From the NCBI GenBank assembly GCA_030834895.1, contig JAUQXA010000058.1, positions 38,467 to 102,466 on the forward strand: a DNA stretch of 64,000 nt, in the 5' to 3' direction. The first letter of the stretch is position 1, and each line of letters begins with the position of its first letter. The notes beneath the pieces were generated by a model. The model made no database searches, had not been told where the DNA came from, and was given only the letters and a program-made list of their open reading frames with translations. The position numbers and the translations under genes were made by a program. Source of the stretch: Anaerolineales bacterium. Its GTDB lineage: Bacteria; Chloroflexota; Anaerolineae; Anaerolineales; Villigracilaceae. This document shows positions 15,791 through 22,410 of this stretch, piece by piece.

Positions 15791-16684
15791 TTATTGTCCT
15801 GCTGCTTCCTGCCACAGCGCTGTGTACCAGCGTAGATATTCCGCCACGTGGGCGTTCCAGTAAACCTCGCTGTGGTCGCCGACAAAACGGTGGAATTCAT
15901 GGAGGTAGTCGTTGTTTACCAGGATTTCTTCCAGCAGCAATGCACGGGGTAATTCCATGTCCGAGTCGCCAATGTCGAACCACAACTTCGGGCGGGATTC
16001 CTGCGGTATGGACCTGATGATTCGCTCCACAAAAGGCGCGTTATCCTTGAAGATGGCGGGCGAGTGCAAGCCCAGTGCGCCGAATAATTCCGGGTGACCA
16101 AACCCAAGCTGTACGGTCCAGCCGCCGCCGCGTGAAAGTCCGCCGAGGAAACGATGGTCGCGGTCCGCGAGGGTTTGGTAATTTTTGTCCACATGGGGAA
16201 TCAGGTCATTGATGAACCGGTCGCCAAAGCCGGGTCCCGCCTCCGAGTTCCAGTAGCGGTCATCTGGGAAAACCATAATGAATGGTTGGCTTTCCCCGGC
16301 ATGGATCATTTCGTCAGCGATATTAGGTGCCCCAAGTCGCACCCATTGATCCTGATTGTAGGTCTGGCCGTGAAGCAGGTATAGGACAGGATAACGTTTA
16401 TCGGGAAAAGCTCCGTAACAAGGCGGCAGGTAGATCATGAACTCCTGCGGCGGTTTTGTCGTCGAAACTACATCTTGTTTGATCGTCCCCGGTTCTGTGA
16501 GACAAGTCAATGGAGTGGGGGTGACAGGGATGGGGGTAGGTGTGGGGGATGCGGTAACTGTAACGGTTACTGTTGGAGAAGCCACAGTCTGGGCTTGGGC
16601 AACATCATCCGATGGCAAACAGGCTGAAAGTCCGGTGAAAAGCAATAGACATGCAATAGTGAGAATGGCTTGACGGGTTTTCAT
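15791..16684 (-). CDS. Lipoprotein esterase, alpha/beta-hydrolase (esterase D-like)
   Basis: A 297-residue secreted hydrolase. The N-terminus MKTRQAILTIACLLLFTGLSAC is a lipoprotein signal with the lipobox LSAC, so the mature protein is anchored outside the membrane. A Thr/Pro-rich linker (ASPTPTPIPVTPTP) follows. The catalytic domain has YLLHGQTY (oxyanion), the nucleophile in LGGLSRGGGW (GLSRGG) and a late His in VGDHSEVYW. The start is the ATG at 16684, seven bases after TATAAT. An earlier frame start would translate the antisense of tRNA-Pro and is rejected. Substrate unknown; enterochelin-esterase-like and acetyl-esterase relatives exist. Confidence 0.87.
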   Translation of the reverse strand: MKTRQAILTIACLLLFTGLSACLPSDDVAQAQTVASPTVTVTVTASPTPTPIPVTPTPLTCLTEPGTIKQDVVSTTKPPQEFMIYLPPCYGAFPDKRYPVLYLLHGQTYNQDQWVRLGAPNIADEMIHAGESQPFIMVFPDDRYWNSEAGPGFGDRFINDLIPHVDKNYQTLADRDHRFLGGLSRGGGWTVQLGFGHPELFGALGLHSPAIFKDNAPFVERIIRSIPQESRPKLWFDIGDSDMELPRALLLEEILVNNDYLHEFHRFVGDHSEVYWNAHVAEYLRWYTALWQEAAGQ

Positions 16685-16699
16685 TCTTCGCATTATACT
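16670..16699. promoter_or_regulatory. Overlapping divergent promoters for tRNA-Pro (+) and esterase (-)
   Basis: On the plus strand TTGACG (16670-16675) and TATACT (16694-16699) are 18 bases apart and lead into tRNA-Pro at 16717. On the minus strand TATAAT (16697-16692) lies seven bases before the esterase ATG. The two -10 elements share four base pairs, so RNA polymerase cannot occupy both at once. Confidence 0.65.
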
Positions 16700-16716
16700 C
16701 GCCCAGTTCATTTGAT

Positions 16717-16791
16717 CGGGGCGTAGCGCAGTCCGGCTAGCGCGCTTGCTTTGGGAGCAAGAGGTCCCGGGTTCGAATCCCGGCGCCCCGA
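16717..16791 (+). tRNA. tRNA-Pro (UGG)
   Basis: The acceptor arms CGGGGCG and CGCCCCG pair fully; the anticodon arm is CTTGC-TTTGGGA-GCAAG with anticodon TGG, and the T arm is CCGGG-TTCGAAT-CCCGG. The discriminator is A and CCA is not encoded. Confidence 0.97.
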
Positions 16792-16904
16792 CAAATTGAT
16801 GGAGGCACGCGCACAAAGTTTCAATTCCGTGCGCGTGCCTCTACGATTTAACCCGTGTGTGTTAAAATTACCTGTAATAGGAATTTTGCCAAAAGTGAAT
16901 CTCC

Positions 16905-17813
16905 ATGAAAATTATCGATAAAACTTCCCAGCAGGACGCCAATGGTAATATTGGCATTATTGCCCGTGTTCGGGGGACGTTGAAGTATGGGTTGAGCTGG
17001 TCAGCTGAATTGGAAGCCCAGAAAACGGTCATTTCGCAGCTTGAACGTCTTCTTGAAAAGGGGTTTGTGCTGATTCGAAACTTTACCCTGCCAAACAGCG
17101 AAATTGTGATTCCCATTGCCCTGCTTGGCGCGGGTGGAGTGTGGGTGATTTATGTGACCCATGTGAAGGGGAATTTCGAGGCGAAAGGCGACCAATGGAA
17201 CATCGTCAACAATGATGGCAAGGCACTTCCGGCTGGTATCAATTACATTGACCGTGTTGCGAAGCTGGCGACCGTTTTCCAGAAGTTTTTGAAGATCCAA
17301 AAGGTCGAAATGCCGAGCCCGGTGGAACCGGTGTTAATTGCAGCCGATCCCGGCGCGCAAATTGACTCGGTGCGTCCAATGGTACGTGTGGTGCGTAGTG
17401 ATGCCATCAAGCAGTTCGCGGGGACGCTTTTGCAGGCGCGCCCTGTCTGGCGGACCGATTTTATTCACGAACTGGCAGACCGCATTATCGACCCCACTCC
17501 GGTTGAGGAACTAAGGACGCTCTCCCCTGCTCCTGCGCAGAGTGCTTCGCGTTCCAGTGCTCTGTCACAACCAGCTGAACAGGGCTTTAACGCCAACGAC
17601 CTTGGTTTTGCCTTTGAAGAGGGCGAGGCTCAACCTGCCGCACAGGATGCAGCTCCGGTTAATGTGCCACGTCCACAAGGTGCAAGACCGGCCCCGGCAA
17701 AAAAGAGGTTTTTGGGGTTGAGCGACACGCAAATCATCCTGCTGGCAGGCATGTTAATCGTTTGGCTTTGTATCCTGTTTGGACTTGCCATCATCATTTC
17801 CGTCAGTTTATAA
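16905..17813 (+). CDS. NERD-like domain protein with C-terminal membrane anchor
   Basis: A 302-residue protein. The N-terminal ~140 residues resemble a nuclease-related domain: a leading helix with a Glu (LSWSAELEAQKTVISQLERL), a conserved turn (GFVLIRNFTLPN), and the core GAGGVWVIYVTHVKGNF where restriction-enzyme-like proteins keep acidic and Lys residues. The middle is low-complexity (Ala/Pro/Gln rich), and a single hydrophobic helix ends the protein (IILLAGMLIVWLCILFGLA). The catalytic residues are not clearly complete, so nuclease activity is uncertain. It is seven bases from the glycosyltransferase start. Confidence 0.55.
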   Translation: MKIIDKTSQQDANGNIGIIARVRGTLKYGLSWSAELEAQKTVISQLERLLEKGFVLIRNFTLPNSEIVIPIALLGAGGVWVIYVTHVKGNFEAKGDQWNIVNNDGKALPAGINYIDRVAKLATVFQKFLKIQKVEMPSPVEPVLIAADPGAQIDSVRPMVRVVRSDAIKQFAGTLLQARPVWRTDFIHELADRIIDPTPVEELRTLSPAPAQSASRSSALSQPAEQGFNANDLGFAFEEGEAQPAAQDAAPVNVPRPQGARPAPAKKRFLGLSDTQIILLAGMLIVWLCILFGLAIIISVSL

Positions 17814-17819
17814 CCTGCA

Positions 17820-18551
17820 TTGTCATCTCTATTCTTATCCATCATCATCCCCGCTCACAACGAAGAGCTTCGCCTGCCTCGCACCCTGGGACAGGTATTT
17901 GAGTTTCTCGAAAAACAAAACTATGCGGCTGAAGTTGTCGTTGTCGAGAACGGCAGTTCGGATCGAACGTTGGAATTGGCGCGGGAATTTGCTTCCCGCC
18001 GGCCCAACCTGGTTGTCTTGCGCGAGGAACATGCCGGCAAGGGGAATGCCGTACGACGCGGTGTGCTTGAAGCGCGCGGCGAATATCGTTTTATTTGCGA
18101 TGCCGACTTGTCCATGCCGATTGAAGAGTTGACAAAATTCCTGCCACCCGTTTTGACTGGTTATGATGTAATAATTGGTTCGCGTGAAGCGCCGGGCGCA
18201 GTGCGGTATAACGAGCCACCCTACCGTCACTGGGGTGGACGTGCCATTAATCTTATCATTCGCATGCTCATCCTGCCGGGTTTGAATGACACACAATGTG
18301 GCTTCAAATGTTTTCGTGCGGAGACGGCCCAAAAGCTTTTCGGGCAACAGACCCTCGGCGGCTGGTCATTCGATATCGAGATTCTCTATCTTGCGCGCAA
18401 AAAACACATGAATATCAGGGAGGTGCCCATTCATTGGTATTTCGGCGCGGACAGCAAGGTGAATGCCGTGCGCGATGCCATGCGAATGATCGGTGATATT
18501 TTCCGTATTCACCTCCATGCGTTGCGCGGTGGGTATGACCTCACCCCCTGA
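17820..18551 (+). CDS. GT2 glycosyltransferase, dolichyl/polyprenyl-phosphate type
   Basis: A 243-residue family-2 glycosyltransferase. The nucleotide-sugar domain begins at once (LSIIIPAHNEE), with VVVENGSSDRT, the DxD-like FICDADLSMP, and late QCGFKCFR and GWSFDIEILYLA, a pattern typical of dolichyl-phosphate beta-glucosyltransferase-like enzymes that load a sugar on a polyprenyl carrier. No clear C-terminal membrane pair is present. It starts with TTG six bases after the previous stop; no ATG fits. Its end overlaps rnhB by 17 bases. Confidence 0.85.
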   Translation: MSSLFLSIIIPAHNEELRLPRTLGQVFEFLEKQNYAAEVVVVENGSSDRTLELAREFASRRPNLVVLREEHAGKGNAVRRGVLEARGEYRFICDADLSMPIEELTKFLPPVLTGYDVIIGSREAPGAVRYNEPPYRHWGGRAINLIIRMLILPGLNDTQCGFKCFRAETAQKLFGQQTLGGWSFDIEILYLARKKHMNIREVPIHWYFGADSKVNAVRDAMRMIGDIFRIHLHALRGGYDLTP

Positions 18552-19161
18552 CCTGTTTTACGAAAATAATCTCTGGTTTTCCTGGCAATACCTTGCGGGA
18601 TTGGATGAGGCGGGACGTGGCGCCCTGGCTGGACCAGTCTGTGTAGGAGCAGTCATCCTGCCGCATGACAGTCCGCTTCTTTTGCAGACCTTGAGCGGGG
18701 TGCGCGATTCCAAGCAGTTGACTCCCCGCAGGCGTGAAAAACTTGTACCATGCATCAAGCAGGTTGCGCTTGCCTGGGGAATTGGTTTTGCATCTGCCGT
18801 CGAAATTGACGAATTAGGCATTGTCCCTGCCACACGCCTCGCTGCAAACCGGGTGCTTGAAGCCATGCCCATTCTTCCCGATTTTTTGCTGACAGATTTC
18901 CGCCTCGAACTCCCCGAATTGGACCTGCCTCAGGCAGCGTTGGTCAAGGGTGATCAACGTTCACTCAGCATTGCATCAGCCTCGGTCCTTGCCAAAACTG
19001 CCCGTGATGCGTTGATGATCGAACAGGATGTCCGGTTTCCGCAATATGGCTTTGCGCATCACAAAGGATATGGGTCTCTGGCGCATCGTCTAGCGATTGC
19101 AAAATTCGGTTTTTCCCCAATCCATCGAAAAACATTTCGCATAAAAAGTGGGAACACCTAA
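18535..19161 (+). CDS. rnhB: Ribonuclease HII
   Basis: A 208-residue enzyme that cuts RNA in RNA-DNA hybrids and removes single ribonucleotides from DNA. The catalytic Asp-Glu pair is in AGLDEAGRGALAGPV (Asp24, Glu25), with GVRDSKQLTPRRRE and KGDQRSLSIASASVLAKTARD split here as KGDQRS and SVLAKTARD as further active-site blocks. The ATG at 18535 is preferred; an earlier ATG lies deeper in the glycosyltransferase gene. No independent terminator follows on this strand other than the shared hairpin at 19246. Confidence 0.95.
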   Translation: MTSPPDLFYENNLWFSWQYLAGLDEAGRGALAGPVCVGAVILPHDSPLLLQTLSGVRDSKQLTPRRREKLVPCIKQVALAWGIGFASAVEIDELGIVPATRLAANRVLEAMPILPDFLLTDFRLELPELDLPQAALVKGDQRSLSIASASVLAKTARDALMIEQDVRFPQYGFAHHKGYGSLAHRLAIAKFGFSPIHRKTFRIKSGNT

Positions 19162-19245
19162 TATCGAGTATGAATGATTCTGGAAGAACCCCAAGGTGTG
19201 GGAGAGAGTGCTATGGGTTTTCAGAATAAGATGCAAAATCTAAAA

Positions 19246-19275
19246 AAAGAGCCCCGCTGAAAAGCGGGGCTCTTT
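19246..19275 (-). terminator. Terminator of the cold-shock gene
   Basis: AAAGAGCCCCGCT and AGCGGGGCTCTTT form a perfect 13-pair stem around four bases. On the minus strand a run of seven T follows, so it serves the csp gene; on the plus strand the T run is short but rnhB may use it. Confidence 0.93.
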
Positions 19276-19290
19276 GGTGCGGATAAGGAA

Positions 19291-19500
19291 TTAGAGCACT
19301 ACCACGTCAGCAGCTTGCAAACCTTTGGGACCTTTTTCGATGGAGAACTCCACCTTCTGGCCTTCCTGAAGGTTCTTGAACCCGTCACCGCGGATGGCGG
19401 AGAAGTGGACGAAAACATCGGGACCGCCTTCGCGTTCGATGAATCCGAAGCCCTTGGTGCCGTTGAACCATTTAACCGTACCGACTACACGATCAGACAT
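19291..19500 (-). CDS. Cold-shock protein (CspA family)
   Basis: A 69-residue OB-fold single-strand RNA/DNA-binding chaperone. The RNP motifs are intact: KGFGFIERE and DVFVHFSAI, after the usual start VGTVKWFNG. AGGAGG precedes the ATG. The gene is monocistronic, framed by a terminator on each side. Whether it responds to cold cannot be seen; the ~60-base leader has no clear thermosensor fold. Confidence 0.97.
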   Translation of the reverse strand: MSDRVVGTVKWFNGTKGFGFIEREGGPDVFVHFSAIRGDGFKNLQEGQKVEFSIEKGPKGLQAADVVVL

Positions 19501-19568
19501 TTTTGCCTCCTAAGCAAAATAAAAAAATAAGGTGACGCAGTCGTCTTTCATCGGGCGGTCAAACAAAA

Positions 19569-19594
19569 CGGCTCAAAGGTTGTGCCTTGAGCCG
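19569..19594 (-). terminator. Terminator of the nitroreductase-like gene
   Basis: On the minus strand CGGCTCAAGG pairs with CCTTTGAGCCG (one bulged T) and is followed by TTTTGTTT. It lies between the flavin/deazaflavin reductase gene and the cold-shock gene. Confidence 0.8.
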
Positions 19595-19671
19595 CCGTCT
19601 TGCTACTTCCACAACGAAAAGCTACTTGCATCCTACAGTGCAACTTTATCATGAAATTCTCATCTTGACAA

Positions 19672-20163
19672 TTATTTCACAGGTTCCAAAATCATCACCG
19701 GGATGCAGCGGCGCGCGGCGCGGATCTGGTAAAGCTCATACCCTTTGTAATATGAAACGGCCAGGTTCCAGTATTTTTCGCGCTCCTGACCCCCGGCTTC
19801 GCGGGCAATGTATTCGAGTGAGGCTCCCTTCCATTGAACCTGACATCGTGGATTGGCTTTGAGGTTGTAGTACCATGAAGGGTTGTGGGCCTGCCCAAAA
19901 TTGGAGGCGATGAGCGCTATTTTTTCGTTCTCACTAAATCCGTACAAGACAAGGGTGCGGGGTTGTTTGCTTTTGGCGCCAACCGAGGTTATCCGAAACG
20001 CTGGTATCCCAACCAACTTGCTGGAGAAAAATAATCGCCCTCCGCTGATCTTCCAGAAGAGTCCATCGACCCTGTGCAGGAGGGGAGTGATAATGGCAGT
20101 TACTGGCCTCTGCATGAAGAGCCAAAGCAGTCCGCGCTGGAACCTGTTGGGATGTGGTTGCAT
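19672..20163 (-). CDS. Deazaflavin (F420)-type nitroreductase family protein
   Basis: A 163-residue protein that resembles the Ddn/Rv1558-like split-barrel family, which binds coenzyme F420 or a related flavin. Supporting segments are RTLVLYGFSENEKIALIASN, GQAHNPSWYYNLKANPRC and the late WNLAVSYYKGYELYQ, matching the family's G-x-x-x-NP-x-W-Y-x-NL-x-AxP core. The ATG at 20163 has AAAGGAAG upstream. It follows dtd closely on the same strand (33 bases). Whether this organism makes F420 is not shown by the window; FMN use is possible. Confidence 0.75.
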   Translation of the reverse strand: MQPHPNRFQRGLLWLFMQRPVTAIITPLLHRVDGLFWKISGGRLFFSSKLVGIPAFRITSVGAKSKQPRTLVLYGFSENEKIALIASNFGQAHNPSWYYNLKANPRCQVQWKGASLEYIAREAGGQEREKYWNLAVSYYKGYELYQIRAARRCIPVMILEPVK

Positions 20164-20196
20164 GTCTTCCTTTAAAATGACCAACTTACTTGATGG

Positions 20197-20634
20197 TCAC
20201 TTTTCCAGCCAGATGGTCACAGGCCCGTCATTGTGGATTTCCACTTCCATGTGCTCGCCAAATTGCCCGGTTTGTGTCGGCACACCATGACTTCGCAATA
20301 ATTTAACGAAACGTTCCACCAACGGGGCAGCGACTTCGGGCAGGGCGGCATCTGTAAAGGAAGGACGGCGACCCTTGCGAGCATCGGCGTACAGAGTGAA
20401 TTGCGAGACGACGATCGCTTCACCTTTTACATCCAACACCGAAAGGTTGGTCTTACCCTGCTCATCTTCGAAGATTCGTAGGTTGGCAGTTTTCTCCGCG
20501 AGGAAGGCGGCTTGCTCCTCTTCATCACCGTGGCCGACGCCCAATAAAATCAACAGACCCTTTCCGATTTTGGAAATGGTCTGCTGTTCGACGGTAACAC
20601 TTGCTTTGGAAACTCGCTGGATTAATAGGCGCAT
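20197..20634 (-). CDS. dtd: D-aminoacyl-tRNA deacylase
   Basis: A 145-residue editing enzyme that frees D-amino acids (and glycine) from mischarged tRNA. The two signature motifs are present: SQFTLYAD and, near the end, NDGPVTIWLE containing the cross-subunit Gly-Pro. The length is normal. There is no AGGAG before the ATG; TACATT lies six bases upstream and may mark a leaderless start. It follows trpS on the same strand, separated by a palindromic repeat, so two translation-quality genes sit together. Confidence 0.95.
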   Translation of the reverse strand: MRLLIQRVSKASVTVEQQTISKIGKGLLILLGVGHGDEEEQAAFLAEKTANLRIFEDEQGKTNLSVLDVKGEAIVVSQFTLYADARKGRRPSFTDAALPEVAAPLVERFVKLLRSHGVPTQTGQFGEHMEVEIHNDGPVTIWLEK

Positions 20635-20642
20635 AAAGAAAA

Positions 20643-20701
20643 TGTAGGGGCAGGGTATAATCCCGCCCCTATAATCTGGACACAGAGACCGTGCCCCTAC
20701 A
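20643..20701. repeat. TGTAGGGGCA inverted-repeat element between trpS and dtd
   Basis: TGTAGGGGCA (20643-20652) and TGCCCCTACA (20692-20701) are perfect inverted ends of a 59-base element. An internal pair (CAGGG/CCCGCCCCTA) can fold with the left end. The size and ends resemble short non-coding dispersed elements that carry GTAGGGGC termini in other bacteria. It fills almost the entire gap. Confidence 0.8.
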
Positions 20702-20703
20702 GG

Positions 20704-21690
20704 TCACGGCAATTGCATCGCCTCGCGGACTTCGACCATCGTCTGCTCGGCGATGGCGCGGGCGCGTTTGGCTCCATCGTCCAGCACATCTTGAACATAA
20801 TGGGGTTTGGCGGCAATTTCGGCGCGTTTGGCGCGGAAGGGTTCGAGGTGTTTGCTCAGGTTGTTGGCAAAACGCAGTTTGCAATCCACACAGCCTATGC
20901 CCGCCTTACGGCATTCGACGTTGATCATGTCCACTTCCTCCTGTGCGGAGAACAGCTTGTGCATGGTAAACACGTTGCAGACATCTGGGTTGCCGGGGTC
21001 GGTCTTGCGCTGGCGTGCGGGGTCGGTGACCATTTCGCGTACGCGCTTGATCGTCTCTTCAGGGGTAAGCGCCAGTTCGATGTGATTGTTAAGGCTCTTG
21101 CCCATCTTTTCCTTGCCATCAATGCCAAGAACTTTCAGCACTTCAGTATGTTTTACCTGCGGCTCGATCAGGACCTTGGTATTGTATCGATAGTTGAAGG
21201 AGCGTACGATCTCGCGTGTGAATTCAAGATGAGGAGCCTGGTCAATGCCAACCGGCACGACATCCGACTTGTAGAGAACGATGTCTGCGGCCATCAGCAC
21301 GGGGTAGCCGACCAGTCCATAGTTCACATTCTCAGGCTGCTGGCGGATCTTCTCTTTGAAGGTTGGCAGGTCGGTCAACTTGCCGAGCGGCGTCACCATC
21401 GAAAGGTAGGTGTGCAGTTCCATCACCTGGGGGACATGTGATTGCACGAAAATGATCGAGTCTTCAGGGCGCATCCCCGCCGCGAGCCAGTCCAGCGCCA
21501 TCTCGAAGGTATTTTGCCTGAGTTCCTGCGTGGTCTCGACGGTAGTTAAGGCGTGGACATCCACGATGCAGTAGACACAATCATAGTCTGCTTGCAAAGC
21601 CACATAATTTCGCATCGCTCCCAGGTAATTCCCAAGATGTTGACGACCCGTTGGGCGCGCGCCCGAAAAAACTCTGCCTTTTTTTGCCAT
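20704..21690 (-). CDS. trpS: Tryptophanyl-tRNA synthetase
   Basis: A 328-residue class I synthetase that charges tRNA-Trp. The HIGH-like motif is in SGARPTGRQHLGNYLG at the N-terminus, and the KMSKS-like loop is KEKMGKSLNN. Other typical blocks are PVGIDQAPHLEFTREI and the C-terminal CVDCKLRFANNL. The ATG at 21690 has AGGAAAAG upstream; a longer frame would read through the SelW-like gene in another frame. It is 26 bases after the SelW-like stop, so they are probably cotranscribed from the extended -10 at 21986. Confidence 0.96.
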   Translation of the reverse strand: MAKKGRVFSGARPTGRQHLGNYLGAMRNYVALQADYDCVYCIVDVHALTTVETTQELRQNTFEMALDWLAAGMRPEDSIIFVQSHVPQVMELHTYLSMVTPLGKLTDLPTFKEKIRQQPENVNYGLVGYPVLMAADIVLYKSDVVPVGIDQAPHLEFTREIVRSFNYRYNTKVLIEPQVKHTEVLKVLGIDGKEKMGKSLNNHIELALTPEETIKRVREMVTDPARQRKTDPGNPDVCNVFTMHKLFSAQEEVDMINVECRKAGIGCVDCKLRFANNLSKHLEPFRAKRAEIAAKPHYVQDVLDDGAKRARAIAEQTMVEVREAMQLP

Positions 21691-21716
21691 TCTTTTCCTC
21701 GTAATGAATTCCGAAT

Positions 21717-21956
21717 TTATTTGACCATCTTTGATATCAACTTGAGAATCTCGCCAGGTTCGGCATGACGATTGGCTTGCAATTTCGAGTAGACCGGTTT
21801 TTCGTTGACCTCGACCTCGAACCTGCCTCCGTCCGAGGGGATTAATGCCACCGATTCGATGACGTGCTCGTACTCCCTGAGTAATTCTTCCACCAGGCTC
21901 ACGGCCCGGGAGGTGTAATGTCAAACCGCGCAATAGGTGATTTCGATTTTGAGCAT
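21717..21956 (-). CDS. SelW/Rdx-family selenoprotein with in-frame UGA (predicted Sec12)
   Basis: A thioredoxin-like protein of 79 residues if the TGA at 21923-21921 is read as selenocysteine. The N-terminus MLKIEITYCAVU places Sec at the exact position of the C-x-x-C/U redox motif of SelW-like proteins. The rest, starting SRAVSLVEELLREYEHV and continuing with ALIPSDGGRFEVEVNEK and GEILKLI, is a clear Rdx-family match. GGAG lies upstream of the ATG. Bases 21915-21891 can fold into a bulged hairpin with a GUGA-containing apical loop 17 bases after the UGA, as bacterial SECIS elements do. Without readthrough the protein would lack its active site. Confidence 0.82.
21891..21915 (-). promoter_or_regulatory. 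Candidate bacterial SECIS hairpin
   Basis: CACC (21915-21912) pairs with GGTG (21894-21891) and GGGC (21907-21904) with GCCT (21898-21895) around a CGTGA loop, leaving a four-base bulge that begins with T. The loop starts 17 bases after the UGA and has G in its second position, as the published bSECIS model requires. Stem stability is modest. Confidence 0.45.
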
Positions 21957-21985
21957 GGAATTCTCCGCTTTGGAAATGTTAGAAA

Positions 21986-22039
21986 ATTATAACATGCCGC
22001 GCCCAAAGGCTTGCCCCTTCCTCTTAACCGCGCTATAAT
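21986..22039. promoter_or_regulatory. Divergent promoters for selW-trpS (-) and fmdB (+)
   Basis: On the minus strand TGTTATAAT is an extended -10 (TATAAT at 21991-21986), without a good -35. On the plus strand TTGCCC (22011-22016) and TATAAT (22034-22039) are 17 bases apart and serve the FmdB-type gene. Confidence 0.65.
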
Positions 22040-22079
22040 GCCGAACGTTGTATCGGAAAGTCATGCAAGGAGAAAAAAT

Positions 22080-22370
22080 ATGCCAGTCTACACTTATCGT
22101 TGTGAAAATTGTGGAATTCAGTTCGAACGCCATCAATCGTTCACCGACGAACCATTGAAGACCTGTCCCGAGTGCCGCAGGAAGGCGCTGAAAAAGGTCA
22201 TCACACCCACCAGGATCATCTTCAAGGGTTCGGGCTTCTATGCCACTGACCACAAGTCACCTTCGGGCGACACTTCCAGCGTGAAAAAGGCTGACCCCAA
22301 AAAGGAAAGTGCTTCCAAGGAAAGCAAGCCGGCTGAAAGCAAGTCCGCAAAGAGCGACAGCGTGGAATAA
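22080..22370 (+). CDS. FmdB-family zinc-ribbon protein
   Basis: A 96-residue protein whose first ~45 residues are the FmdB zinc ribbon: MPVYTYRCENCGIQFERHQS and then LKTCPECRRKALKKVI, with two Cys-x2-Cys pairs. The GSGFYATD box follows, as usual. The C-terminal ~35 residues are a Lys/Ser/Ala/Glu-rich disordered tail. AAGGAG precedes the ATG. The family is named for a regulator of amide-degrading genes but its real role is unclear. A strong terminator follows. Confidence 0.92.
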   Translation: MPVYTYRCENCGIQFERHQSFTDEPLKTCPECRRKALKKVITPTRIIFKGSGFYATDHKSPSGDTSSVKKADPKKESASKESKPAESKSAKSDSVE

Positions 22371-22378
22371 GGTGAATG

Positions 22379-22409
22379 AAAATCGCGGCGCACAATGCGC
22401 CGCGATTTT
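22379..22409 (+). terminator. Terminator after fmdB
   Basis: AAAATCGCGGCGC and GCGCCGCGATTTT pair perfectly around ACAAT and are followed by further T. It ends two bases before the stop of the convergent membrane gene. Confidence 0.95.
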
Positions 22410-22410
22410 T

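Noticed and set aside
16685..16816. N-terminal extension of the esterase containing GAPGFEPGTSCSQSKR
   Set aside because: This is the classic translation of the antisense of a tRNA gene (tRNA-Pro at 16717-16791). The lipoprotein signal starts at 16684, right after a TATAAT.
21717..21902. Short 61-residue protein starting at the GTG after the UGA
   Set aside because: It would lack the redox motif of its own family and has no ribosome binding site; the upstream frame restores the full SelW-like N-terminus.
21691..21933. 82-residue extension of trpS
   Set aside because: It is the out-of-frame reading of the SelW-like gene and has no similarity to synthetases.
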